DNA of 8,942 bases from DASPTR01 sp964475545 (GTDB taxonomy: Archaea; Thermoproteota; Bathyarchaeia; Bathyarchaeales; Bathycorpusculaceae), in assembly GCA_964475545.1 (NCBI GenBank), contig CAYYXF010000057.1, positions 1-8,942 of the forward strand, written 5' to 3'. The notes under the pieces were generated by a model, which saw nothing but the letters and a program-made list of their open reading frames with translations, did not search any database and was not told where the DNA came from. Below are positions 1 through 6,668 of the stretch, piece after piece. Numbering within the stretch: the stretch's first letter is position 1; each line of letters begins with the position of its first letter. The position numbers were made by a program, and so were the translations under genes.

Positions 1-166
1 CTTCTGGGATTGTCCATTCTGGAAAGTACTCTTTGACAGTGCTGATGTTTTCGTTCACGTCTACTAGGAACGGGTCAAGTGAACGTTCTTCAACAGATTT
101 GCATGTTTCAATTATTCGCGAGAGTTCTTCTCTGCCCGTTTTCTCTCGTTCATGTTTTGACTGCAT
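1..166 (-). CDS. Uncharacterised protein coupled to the Smc5/6-like gene (N-terminal 55 residues, runs off the left edge)
   Basis: An open frame starts at the ATG at 166-164 and stays open to base 1, giving 55 complete codons. Its start overlaps the stop of the upstream SMC-like gene by one base (TAATG at 168-164), an arrangement typical of translational coupling between proteins made together. The visible part is hydrophilic and charged. It begins MQSKHEREKTGREEL, has a likely helix, and reaches a short aromatic/proline segment (VKEYFPEWTIPE) at the edge. There is no signal peptide or membrane helix in this part. I do not recognise the family. By position it is a candidate partner of the SMC-like ATPase, for example a kleisin-like or Nse-like subunit, but no kleisin motif is visible in this fragment, so that role is inference. 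The frame and the overlap are seen directly. Confidence 0.7.
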   Translation of the reverse strand, partial: MQSKHEREKTGREELSRIIETCKSVEERSLDPFLVDVNENISTVKEYFPEWTIPE

Positions 167-2127
167 TAAGCTACCTCTCTGACTATTGATTTGCCTTCGA
201 TGTTTTGCACAGTAATTATGTTTACCTCTTCCCTTGCAAACGTTATTTGGCTTGGTGTGATGACTATGTATTGGGCGTTTCCATCTGTGACTGTTGAGAT
301 CAGCATTTTCGCGATTAGCTCACGGTTCTTGGGGTCCATGTGGACGTCATATTCGTCAACTGCGCGGAAGGGTGAACGGACGTGTTGTTGAAGGGCCAGC
401 AGGAAGCTCATCGTCGCGGTTGTCCTTTCGCCGCCGCTCTGCGTATAAGCGTCAAGCGGAACCGGCTTTCCACCCTTGAACCCTACGAGAATTTCTAGTC
501 CAGCCGCCTCAATGTCATGCTCATTGACCAATCTAACTTCACCGACAGCTTGGGTCTGCGTTAGAATCCTTTGATATTCCAAGTTAGCACGGTCAAGAAG
601 GCTTTGGATTACCGTCCGCCACGCTTGCATGCGCGTCTTGACTTCCTCCAGCGCTTTCTCGCGGTTCTCAGCCACTAACTGTGCTTTCTCCTTGAGCTCC
701 AAGTAGAGTTTCGAATAGTTTTCATACATTCGCTCGATGTCTTCTGAAACGTCAGTGAGCGCTGCCAAATGCCCTTCTGTTACTCGTATTTCATCGAAGA
801 TTTCGCCGGTGATTTTCAGAACCGCGATTCTAGGCCCGCTTTGCTCTGCCTTGCTGATAGCTTCGCCAAGATGCTTTCTTGCGTCGCTTAGTTCTTTTTC
901 AAGCGATTCTATTGCGACGAGCGCATTTTCTCTGCGATATTGGAGTAATGCTATTTTTATTCGGGTGTCCAAGACTTGATTGTTGACTTTTTCGATGTTT
1001 TGCTCCAGACTGTTGGCTTTCAATTGATTCGTGTTTATTTCACTGTTCAGTTTTGAAAGATGTTGATTCGCGTTTTGGATTAGTTCTCGCAGATTTTCGC
1101 TTTTCAAGAGTTTGAGTAGCGGTGAAGCTTCTGGCATCGGGGTTATGCGGGAAGATGAGTTCGGTTTAGGCAGAGCCACAGCTTCCAGCATTAGTGTCTC
1201 CTTAAGGATTTGCTCACACAGAGAAATGGTTGACTCGTTTGCCGCTTCCTGTCGTTCAAGACTTAAGCGATCGTCAAATAGGCTCTTCCATTCGTTTCTA
1301 AGTTTTATGAGCTCGTTCTGCGCGGATTGGAGGTTCTCTCCTATAGCTGTTGCTTCTTCTTCTATTTGATTTAGAGTGTCCTGTTCTTTTTTCCTATCAG
1401 CTTCCAGCTCCGTGACGACGCTTTCTCTTCGGATGACTTCTGCCCAAGCTAGCTCCCTTTCCAGGAATCTTCTCTTGGCTAGCAGCTGCTTTTTCTCTTG
1501 GAACCTGTCATATTGTTCTCTCCAATAGTTAAGCGTCTGTTCAGCAGACTCCAACAGTTTGCCCATTGATTCTTCTTGGCTCAGTGTGCGGACAAGCTTC
1601 TTCTGGGCTTGCAGTACATTTTCTCGATAGGCTTCAAGTCCGACCGCGGCCTCAACCATGCGCAGTTTTTCTTGCGGAGAGAGCACTGTGAACTGTTCCA
1701 CCATGTTCTGATGCATGATTATGAGTATGTTGTCCGGGTCTACGCCAAGTCTCGATAGGAGTCTGTCAACGTCGTTCTTGGTAGCGGCTCTGTTCTCAAG
1801 TTCAAACCAGTACTTGCCATCGCGTCGCAGGACACGGGTGAGAAAGATCTGATCTTTGTCATATCTGGGAACCAGCCTACTTTTGCCTCTTCTAGCATTG
1901 TCTAGGATTACCGTGACGCGGGCCTGATCCTTTCCCCAACGTATGAGATCACTCAGCTTTCTAGACCTCTCCGTGTAGGATTGACCAAGAGCCACTGAGA
2001 TAGCTAGCAAGAGCGATGATTTTCCTGAGCCGTTAGGTCCACATACGACGTTCACGCCTACCTTAAAAGGTACCCTGGCGTACTCGTAGCTCATGAAATT
2101 CTCCAGGATAACCTCTTGAATTAGCAT
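166..2127 (-). CDS. Compact Smc5/6-like SMC-family ATPase without a recognisable hinge
   Basis: A 653-residue ABC-type ATPase of the SMC/Rad50/RecN superfamily, probably acting on DNA in chromosome organisation or repair. The N-terminal head has Walker A GPNGSGKSS (30-38) and a Q-loop-like MHQNMVEQF (138-146). The C-terminal head has signature SGGER (564-568), Walker B FRAVDEYDVHMD (587-598, Asp591 and Glu592) and a switch segment QYIVITP (619-625). The wording around the signature, Walker B and ITP is close to eukaryotic Smc5 (QSGGER, FRVVDE, QYFFITP), while DEYDVHMD resembles Smc6. Charged, mostly helical coiled-coil sequence fills about 170-510, broken by a Pro/Ser-rich linker (about 319-336). 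Canonical SMCs have about 1,100-1,200 residues with a hinge of about 150. Here I see no hinge and no CxxC zinc hook. The ATG is preceded by GAGG (2142-2139). Alternatives are a RecN-like, Sph1-like or coalescin-like SMC relative. ATPase family is certain; the Smc5/6 affinity is likely. Confidence 0.9.
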   Translation of the reverse strand: MLIQEVILENFMSYEYARVPFKVGVNVVCGPNGSGKSSLLLAISVALGQSYTERSRKLSDLIRWGKDQARVTVILDNARRGKSRLVPRYDKDQIFLTRVLRRDGKYWFELENRAATKNDVDRLLSRLGVDPDNILIIMHQNMVEQFTVLSPQEKLRMVEAAVGLEAYRENVLQAQKKLVRTLSQEESMGKLLESAEQTLNYWREQYDRFQEKKQLLAKRRFLERELAWAEVIRRESVVTELEADRKKEQDTLNQIEEEATAIGENLQSAQNELIKLRNEWKSLFDDRLSLERQEAANESTISLCEQILKETLMLEAVALPKPNSSSRITPMPEASPLLKLLKSENLRELIQNANQHLSKLNSEINTNQLKANSLEQNIEKVNNQVLDTRIKIALLQYRRENALVAIESLEKELSDARKHLGEAISKAEQSGPRIAVLKITGEIFDEIRVTEGHLAALTDVSEDIERMYENYSKLYLELKEKAQLVAENREKALEEVKTRMQAWRTVIQSLLDRANLEYQRILTQTQAVGEVRLVNEHDIEAAGLEILVGFKGGKPVPLDAYTQSGGERTTATMSFLLALQQHVRSPFRAVDEYDVHMDPKNRELIAKMLISTVTDGNAQYIVITPSQITFAREEVNIITVQNIEGKSIVREVA

Positions 2128-2173
2128 TGGCGCTTTTTCCTCGAAAGTGTGGTAATAGAGGTGAGATTTCTCT

Positions 2174-2181
2174 TATTAAAA
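2174..2181 (-). promoter_or_regulatory. Candidate TATA box for the SMC-like gene
   Basis: On the minus strand these bases read TTTTAATA, an archaeal TATA-like element. It lies about 50 bases upstream of the ATG at 2127. A start site about 25 bases downstream would leave a short leader that still carries the GAGG ribosome site at 2142-2139, 11 bases before the ATG. The position is consistent, but the call rests on a short AT-rich motif only. Confidence 0.45.
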
Positions 2182-2188
2182 GAATTAG

Positions 2189-2269
2189 GCAAAGTTTCAT
2201 TCAAAGCTGACCATGGGCGCGTGAGGGTTTAACATGTAGATTTGCAGAGTCGCGCCTGCAAAGTTTCAT
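2189..2269. repeat. 12-bp direct repeat GCAAAGTTTCAT in the divergent promoter region
   Basis: GCAAAGTTTCAT occurs exactly at 2189-2200 and again at 2258-2269, 69 bases apart in the same orientation. A second, overlapping motif, AGAATTNGGCAAA, occurs at 2181-2193 and 2274-2286. One set flanks the candidate TATA box of the minus-strand SMC-like gene and the other lies just upstream of the plus-strand gene at 2307. The placement suggests binding sites of a shared regulator, but a small duplication without function is also possible. Confidence 0.5.
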
Positions 2270-2295
2270 AAGCAGAATTCGGCAAACTAGATGTT

Positions 2296-2299
2296 GAGG
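2296..2299 (+). promoter_or_regulatory. Shine-Dalgarno site deciding the start at 2307
   Basis: GAGG lies seven bases before the ATG at 2307. An ATG at 2291 is in another frame and precedes this site, so 2307 is the better start. Confidence 0.6.
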
Positions 2300-2306
2300 T
2301 TTCGCC

Positions 2307-2993
2307 ATGGTTGTTGCTGGGAAAATCTTCAAGCTTTCAGAGCCACTGTCTGTGGCTGATGTGGCCTCAAGCCTTGAAGGTCATCGTATTGAAGAGGATT
2401 TTGAAGAGGGCGGCTTCAAGTTCAAGCTATTGAGCGAAGTTGTTGGTCTTCTTCCAAAAGGAAATATGTTGAAGGGCGTCTATTCACGTGACTATGTGAT
2501 CCATGTTTTTCACAGGGGGAAAGTTGCTCCGCTGCCTCGCACGGTCGAGGCTCTGTTTAGCTTTGCCCAGCATGAAGATGCCACCTTCTTAACCATAGTC
2601 GAGAAGAAAAGAGTCGCAAACTTCATTGCAAACAAACTTAGTGAGGTGATTTTCGAAAAAGTAGGGGGGATACTGGAGGCCAGAATCCCACCTGAAACCT
2701 TAAGACAGTTTCACCTGAAAAACCCTGAGGAAACAAAGATAGCATTCTTCGACAACGTTGACATACCGAACGTGAATAAGCTGTCACTTTATGGGCCAGA
2801 TTTAGTCAACACGTCGCTTTTTGAGGATTATGCAAAGCATGGCGACCTCTGGTACGTTGTTGCAAGGTCCAAAGAGTTCGGCTACGTCGTAGGTATAACA
2901 AGAGACGCATCTGTCACCGTATTCAATTTGTCAGAAAAAGAGAAATATGTTGAATACGTTGCGAAGGACGTCTACCCATTGATAACAATATGA
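2307..2993 (+). CDS. Uncharacterised soluble 228-residue protein
   Basis: I do not recognise the family. The protein has no cysteines, no signal peptide and no membrane helix, so it is probably cytoplasmic. It alternates likely strands and helices. Residues 53-63 (NMLKGVYSRDY) lead into a strand-rich stretch and a basic region (FHRGKVAPLPRT), followed by a predicted helix around residues 98-116 that contains KKRVANFIANKLSEVIF. The C-terminal half holds a hydrophobic beta-rich segment (LWYVVARSKEFGYVVGITRD). Its ATG has a well-placed GAGG seven bases upstream, and the whole frame is free of stops, which supports a real gene. It is transcribed divergently from the Smc5/6-like gene, with repeated motifs in the shared intergenic region, so co-regulation is possible. 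No enzymatic motif such as a P-loop or metal ligand cluster is visible. The function is unknown. Confidence 0.8.
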   Translation: MVVAGKIFKLSEPLSVADVASSLEGHRIEEDFEEGGFKFKLLSEVVGLLPKGNMLKGVYSRDYVIHVFHRGKVAPLPRTVEALFSFAQHEDATFLTIVEKKRVANFIANKLSEVIFEKVGGILEARIPPETLRQFHLKNPEETKIAFFDNVDIPNVNKLSLYGPDLVNTSLFEDYAKHGDLWYVVARSKEFGYVVGITRDASVTVFNLSEKEKYVEYVAKDVYPLITI

Positions 2994-3116
2994 GTGTGCA
3001 AAGACCGATCAGCATTTCATTGATAATTGGACGACTTTCTTGTATCATTTCATCCTAAGACCTTGCTAATGAACTCCTTTGCCTCCGAATCCTAGGGTCA
3101 TCCATCATTGTTTTCA

Positions 3117-3129
3117 CCTTCTGAGAAGG
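3117..3129. repeat. Short inverted repeat CCTTCT-G-AGAAGG
   Basis: A perfect 6-bp dyad with a single central base sits about 27 bases upstream of the candidate TATA box of the P-loop kinase gene. It is too tight for a good RNA hairpin and looks more like a possible protein-binding dyad. Chance occurrence is quite possible. Confidence 0.3.
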
Positions 3130-3155
3130 ATTTGAATCAATCACATGTTTGGAGA

Positions 3156-3163
3156 CTTAATAA
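3156..3163 (+). promoter_or_regulatory. Candidate TATA box for the P-loop kinase gene
   Basis: CTTAATAA lies about 65 bases upstream of the ATG at 3227, in a 233-bp gap after the preceding gene. A start site near 3187 would give a leader of about 40 bases containing the weak AGG motifs at 3201-3208. The rest of the 2994-3226 gap is non-coding as far as I can see, apart from the dyad at 3117-3129 and a doubtful peptide remnant on the minus strand. Confidence 0.35.
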
Positions 3164-3226
3164 GCTCCATCTGTGATAACTGAAAGTGAGAGAAAAATCT
3201 AGGTCAGGTTAAGCGAGTGTAGCAAA

Positions 3227-3847
3227 ATGCCTAGCTCCGTTAAAGGATTATGGAATATTGTTCTAAGCGGCTATCCAAAGTCAGGCAAGACCTTGCTTGC
3301 TCGAAGACTGGTTGCTGAAAACACGTGTTTCACAAGAGTAGGCGTGGACGAGTTGAGGGAAATGCTTTTCAACGAAGTTCCACCGTGCCGCGACGAATTT
3401 CTGCTATACTCGCTCATAGCTGAGACACGAGACGCATTGCTCGGGAGAGACTACAGCGTTGTGATCGATTCAACCGCTCCTGACAACATTACACGCCAGT
3501 TTCTGTTGACATCAAAAATCAAGCATCTAAATCAGCTTCTCATCGTGCTGACCGTTGATAGGAAGATATTGACTGGAAGAAACATTGAAAGCTTTGGGAA
3601 TGCAACTCCGATTCTTGCTTGGGACAAACGTTGGCAAGAACCAAAAAGGGAATGTTGCCTCTTCAAGTTTAGAAGCAACAATATGGAAGAGTTCAGTGAC
3701 AGTTATGGTCGCCTCGCAGAGCTTCTAGAAAGCGAGACGCACCCCTTCAGGCCTGAATTTCGTCTCCCTTTGCCTCCGAGGCAGGAAACAAGAAAAGCGC
3801 TCAGAGAATTCCTGAAGAAGCATTCGCCGACCATCGCACACGCATAA
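3227..3847 (+). CDS. Small P-loop kinase-like protein (AAA_33/polynucleotide-kinase-like fold)
   Basis: A 206-residue P-loop NTPase. Walker A is GYPKSGKT (15-22), right after a hydrophobic strand (NIVLSG). Asp41 follows in VGVDELREML, the position where small-molecule and nucleic-acid kinases of this type often carry an acidic or substrate-binding residue. A second strand, SVVIDST (77-83), gives a Walker-B-like Asp81. LLIVLTVDRKILTGRN (104-119) looks like the strand plus basic lid region of this fold. The tail (about 174-206) is rich in proline and basic residues. The layout fits the family of PSTK, zeta-toxin and polynucleotide kinases, which phosphorylate tRNA-linked, sugar or RNA/DNA substrates, but nothing visible fixes the substrate. 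A zeta toxin is unlikely because no antitoxin-like gene adjoins. The gene has its own upstream gap and a weak ribosome site. The P-loop assignment is firm and the kinase activity is inferred. Confidence 0.8.
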   Translation: MPSSVKGLWNIVLSGYPKSGKTLLARRLVAENTCFTRVGVDELREMLFNEVPPCRDEFLLYSLIAETRDALLGRDYSVVIDSTAPDNITRQFLLTSKIKHLNQLLIVLTVDRKILTGRNIESFGNATPILAWDKRWQEPKRECCLFKFRSNNMEEFSDSYGRLAELLESETHPFRPEFRLPLPPRQETRKALREFLKKHSPTIAHA

Positions 3848-3900
3848 CCACAAAGAAGATCAGGTAATGTCGATTTCCACCAAGAAATATGTGTTGCAGA

Positions 3901-3918
3901 CAAAGGCCGTCAAAGGAC
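3901..3918 (+). repeat. Tandem CAAAGG motif upstream of the protease TATA box
   Basis: CAAAGGCC (3901-3908) and CAAAGGAC (3911-3918) are spaced exactly ten bases apart, one helical turn, and end about ten bases before the TATA box at 3929. This is a plausible activator or TFB-proximal site, but only a short motif supports it. Confidence 0.25.
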
Positions 3919-3928
3919 AAGCGGCATT

Positions 3929-3936
3929 CTTATATA
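3929..3936 (+). promoter_or_regulatory. Strong archaeal TATA box for the subtilase gene
   Basis: CTTATATA is a near-ideal archaeal box A, 75 bases before the ATG at 4004. Transcription would start near 3960, giving a leader of about 45 bases that ends in a GGTGAG ribosome site (3995-4000) three bases before the ATG. Confidence 0.65.
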
Positions 3937-4003
3937 CAGATTCTGAGAAACTCACATCGCTTGTGGATCATACGGTAAGGATATCAGATTTTCTGGTGAG
4001 AAT

Positions 4004-6640
4004 ATGCAGAAAACAACCAAACATTTGCTCAAAATAACCATCCTACTGATGATTTTTCTGACAACAGTCGGCAATTTCGCTCAAGCTTCATTGCTCGTGA
4101 AAACAGCCGAATTGCCGAAATCGCTGACTGACGAGAAAAGCCGTTCGATCGAGTTGCTTGGGAATCTTTCTGGTGGCAACGACTCTATTCTTGAGAACAC
4201 AAGTCTCAGCAAATTAGATGATAGTAGCAATTATCCGCCACTTCATGAGGATTCAGGCCAATTGGTTATAGGCGTGAAAAACGTCTACCCAGAAGCCTAC
4301 AATGTTTTGGCAGAGAAAATATCAAGATTCGGCGGGGTCATCATGAATAATGTGTCGATTGGAGGAGAACCAATCGCCATAATTGCTGAACTGCCTCCAT
4401 CAAGTGTCTCTCTATTCGCGAGAGAGGTTCAAGCGTCTGGTCTAGCTAGGTACGTCGAATCTAGAATCAAATTCGAAGCTCAATTCGTACCTAACGATCC
4501 TTACTATGCTTATCAATGGGCTCTACCGAAAATAGAAGCTGGTTGGGCATGGAACACAACGACAGGCAACTCATCCATTACTGTAGCGGTCATTGACACG
4601 GGCGTTGATTATACTCATCCCGATCTCGTAGGCAACTATGTTCCCGGGGGCATCGACTGGGTTAATATTGATCCTTATCCCATGGACGACAACGGGCATG
4701 GGACTCACTGTGCAGGCATAATAGCCGCAGTTCTGAATAACAATCAAGGTATTGCCGGGCTTGCTCAGGTCAAAATCATGGCTGAAAAAGGTCTTGATTA
4801 CACTGGAACCGGATACGACGATGTCCTTGCAAATGCCATTATACATGCTGTAGATCAGGGCGCCAACATAACCAGCAACAGCTGGGGCAGCGATGAAGAC
4901 AGCCATCTTATTCACGACGCAATCCTATACGCCTACAACCATAGCGTGCTGGTAGTAGCCGCAGCCGGAAACAATGCCTCAGCAAGAAGAATGTACCCCG
5001 CTGCCTACAATGAAGTTATCGCTGCTACTGCGACAGACAGTGATGACAAACCTGCAGGGTTCACTAGTTACGGCGATTGGGTTGAGCTGGCAGCTCCAGG
5101 AGTGAACATCTACTCAACTTCTCCTGGCGCATCCTACGCCTACAAAAGCGGTACATCCATGGCTTGCCCACACGTTGCAGGTGTGGCTGCGCTCGTCTGG
5201 AGTCAATTCCCAAATGCAACACGAGACTGGGTGAGAGCCAGATTGAGATACTCTGCTGACGATTTGGGCCAGCTTGGCTTTGACAAATATTACGGGTACG
5301 GAAGAATCAATGCGAGAAAAGCCATAGAGCAGCATGTACCATTACACGATCTTGCGATTTTAGAATGGGAGAAACCAAGATATGTTCAGCCAGGAGATAC
5401 GTTCACTTCCAATGTTACGGTGTTAAACTTCGGAAAGAGCGCCCAGCAAGACGTGATGGTGCAACTCCTTGTCGAAGGCAATGTTACAGCTTCAACATCA
5501 ATTGAAAGACTGGAAACTGGCGGAGTGAAGACAGTCAACTTTTCATGGAGTCCTATGGCTGAAGGAGACTTCAATGTTACTGTCTATGTTGTACCTGTTC
5601 CTGGAGAAACGGAGACCGACAACAACCGAGCTGTTCAAATGATCTCAGTGCACACGAGGTTCTATCTGAGTCCGGACAAAGATACTGCTGGAGCAAAAGT
5701 GATTGCCACTGGGTTTGATTTTCCAACTCAGAGCCAAGTGACATTGGGCTTCAATGACGTGCCATTGGGCTTCGCCTTGGTAGACGACCAGGGAAGTTTC
5801 ACCTTCACATTCAATATCCCGTTTTCCAACGCAGGTGTGCAGACCGTGAAAGCAACTGATGCTGAAGGAAACTCCATAGCTTCCAACTTCACAGTGGTCA
5901 ACGAAACCCCGCTAGACATCAAAATTGACGTAGGAACAACATACTACATTGGACAGACAGCCGAATTCTATGCCCAAACAACCTTTGAAGGGGTGCCAGT
6001 CAACTCGACAATCACGGGTGCAGTGCTCCACAAACCAGACAGAGCAGCTGAAAACCTGACGGTCCAACAGGTCGCAACAGGACTGTACAGGACAGAATAC
6101 ACCGTAGCAGGTAACAAGACGGGCACATACACTCTCATCATCGAAGCAAGCTACGTTACGGACACGATTCAAGCCAAGGGTGCATCATTGAAATGCTTCG
6201 AAGCCAGCGACACGCTTCCTCTGATAGGCAAACAGGTAGCCGAAATCAAAGATGGCATCGCAACAGTACTGACGGATCTGGGGTCGGTCAAACTGAACCT
6301 AACAGCGATCAATGCAACGCTTGAAGACATTTTCCTCAACGTTACGGCCATAAAGGAAACCACTGCGACAATTCAGACCACAATAGGGACAATGGAAGGT
6401 AAGGTCACGTCAATGAACGAGACCATTGCGACCATCGTGGTTCCAGGGTTGGGTCAAATCGAAGCAGACGTGTCAAAGCTCAAGGAAAGTCAAGGGACGT
6501 GGACGCTTTCCTTATACATAATCTTGCTGGTGACGATAATTGCAGCTTTTGGCGCATGGTTATCAGTTACAATGATGAGACGCAAAAAAGGAACAAAGAT
6601 AGAGGCAAATGCTCCGCCTTTGTCTGAGAATATTCAATGA
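4004..6640 (+). CDS. Secreted, membrane-anchored subtilisin-like serine protease (S8) with surface stalk
   Basis: An 878-residue exported endopeptidase. Residues 1-28 form a signal peptide (KTTKHLLK, a hydrophobic core, then AQA|S), and about 86-161 look like an I9-type propeptide. The catalytic domain (about 162-445) has Asp198 (VAVIDTG), His232 (NGHGTHCAG), oxyanion Asn323 (AAAGN) and Ser385 (SGTSMACPH), so the triad is complete. Three beta-sandwich-like regions follow: CARDB-like (449-549), Ig/IPT-like (550-632) and another Ig-like (637-734). A heptad-patterned, coiled-coil-like stalk (735-830) leads to one membrane helix (about 833-859) and a basic RRKK cytoplasmic tail. I count 13 N-X-S/T sequons between 449 and 830 and about ten before that, so heavy N-glycosylation is likely. 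It probably works outside the cell in peptide scavenging or surface-protein processing, held away from the membrane on its stalk. The protease assignment is certain; its substrates are unknown. Confidence 0.96.
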   Translation: MQKTTKHLLKITILLMIFLTTVGNFAQASLLVKTAELPKSLTDEKSRSIELLGNLSGGNDSILENTSLSKLDDSSNYPPLHEDSGQLVIGVKNVYPEAYNVLAEKISRFGGVIMNNVSIGGEPIAIIAELPPSSVSLFAREVQASGLARYVESRIKFEAQFVPNDPYYAYQWALPKIEAGWAWNTTTGNSSITVAVIDTGVDYTHPDLVGNYVPGGIDWVNIDPYPMDDNGHGTHCAGIIAAVLNNNQGIAGLAQVKIMAEKGLDYTGTGYDDVLANAIIHAVDQGANITSNSWGSDEDSHLIHDAILYAYNHSVLVVAAAGNNASARRMYPAAYNEVIAATATDSDDKPAGFTSYGDWVELAAPGVNIYSTSPGASYAYKSGTSMACPHVAGVAALVWSQFPNATRDWVRARLRYSADDLGQLGFDKYYGYGRINARKAIEQHVPLHDLAILEWEKPRYVQPGDTFTSNVTVLNFGKSAQQDVMVQLLVEGNVTASTSIERLETGGVKTVNFSWSPMAEGDFNVTVYVVPVPGETETDNNRAVQMISVHTRFYLSPDKDTAGAKVIATGFDFPTQSQVTLGFNDVPLGFALVDDQGSFTFTFNIPFSNAGVQTVKATDAEGNSIASNFTVVNETPLDIKIDVGTTYYIGQTAEFYAQTTFEGVPVNSTITGAVLHKPDRAAENLTVQQVATGLYRTEYTVAGNKTGTYTLIIEASYVTDTIQAKGASLKCFEASDTLPLIGKQVAEIKDGIATVLTDLGSVKLNLTAINATLEDIFLNVTAIKETTATIQTTIGTMEGKVTSMNETIATIVVPGLGQIEADVSKLKESQGTWTLSLYIILLVTIIAAFGAWLSVTMMRRKKGTKIEANAPPLSENIQ

Positions 6641-6642
6641 TT

Positions 6643-6652
6643 CGCTGCAGCG
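6643..6652. repeat. Palindrome CGCTGCAGCG between convergent genes
   Basis: A perfect 10-bp palindrome lies in the 28-bp gap between the ends of the protease and adenosyltransferase genes. Right after the adenosyltransferase stop, the minus strand has TTTTC, which may aid termination. The palindrome is too short for a convincing hairpin, so a terminator role is only possible. Confidence 0.25.
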
Positions 6653-6668
6653 TCCAATATGGAGAAAA

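Noticed and set aside
166..2127. Rad50 assignment for the SMC-like protein
   Set aside because: No CxxC zinc hook in the middle of the coiled coil, and the signature and Walker B context resemble Smc5/6 instead.
3227..3847. Zeta-type toxin of a toxin-antitoxin pair
   Set aside because: No small antitoxin gene adjoins it; the gaps on both sides hold promoters but no credible short gene.
4571..4915. 114-residue open frame on the minus strand
   Set aside because: It lies wholly inside the catalytic domain of the subtilase, whose triad is in the plus frame, and shows no family motif.
5912..6172. 86-residue cysteine-rich minus-strand frame
   Set aside because: Antisense to the third Ig-like domain of the protease; the cysteines are irregular and no ribosome site is evident.
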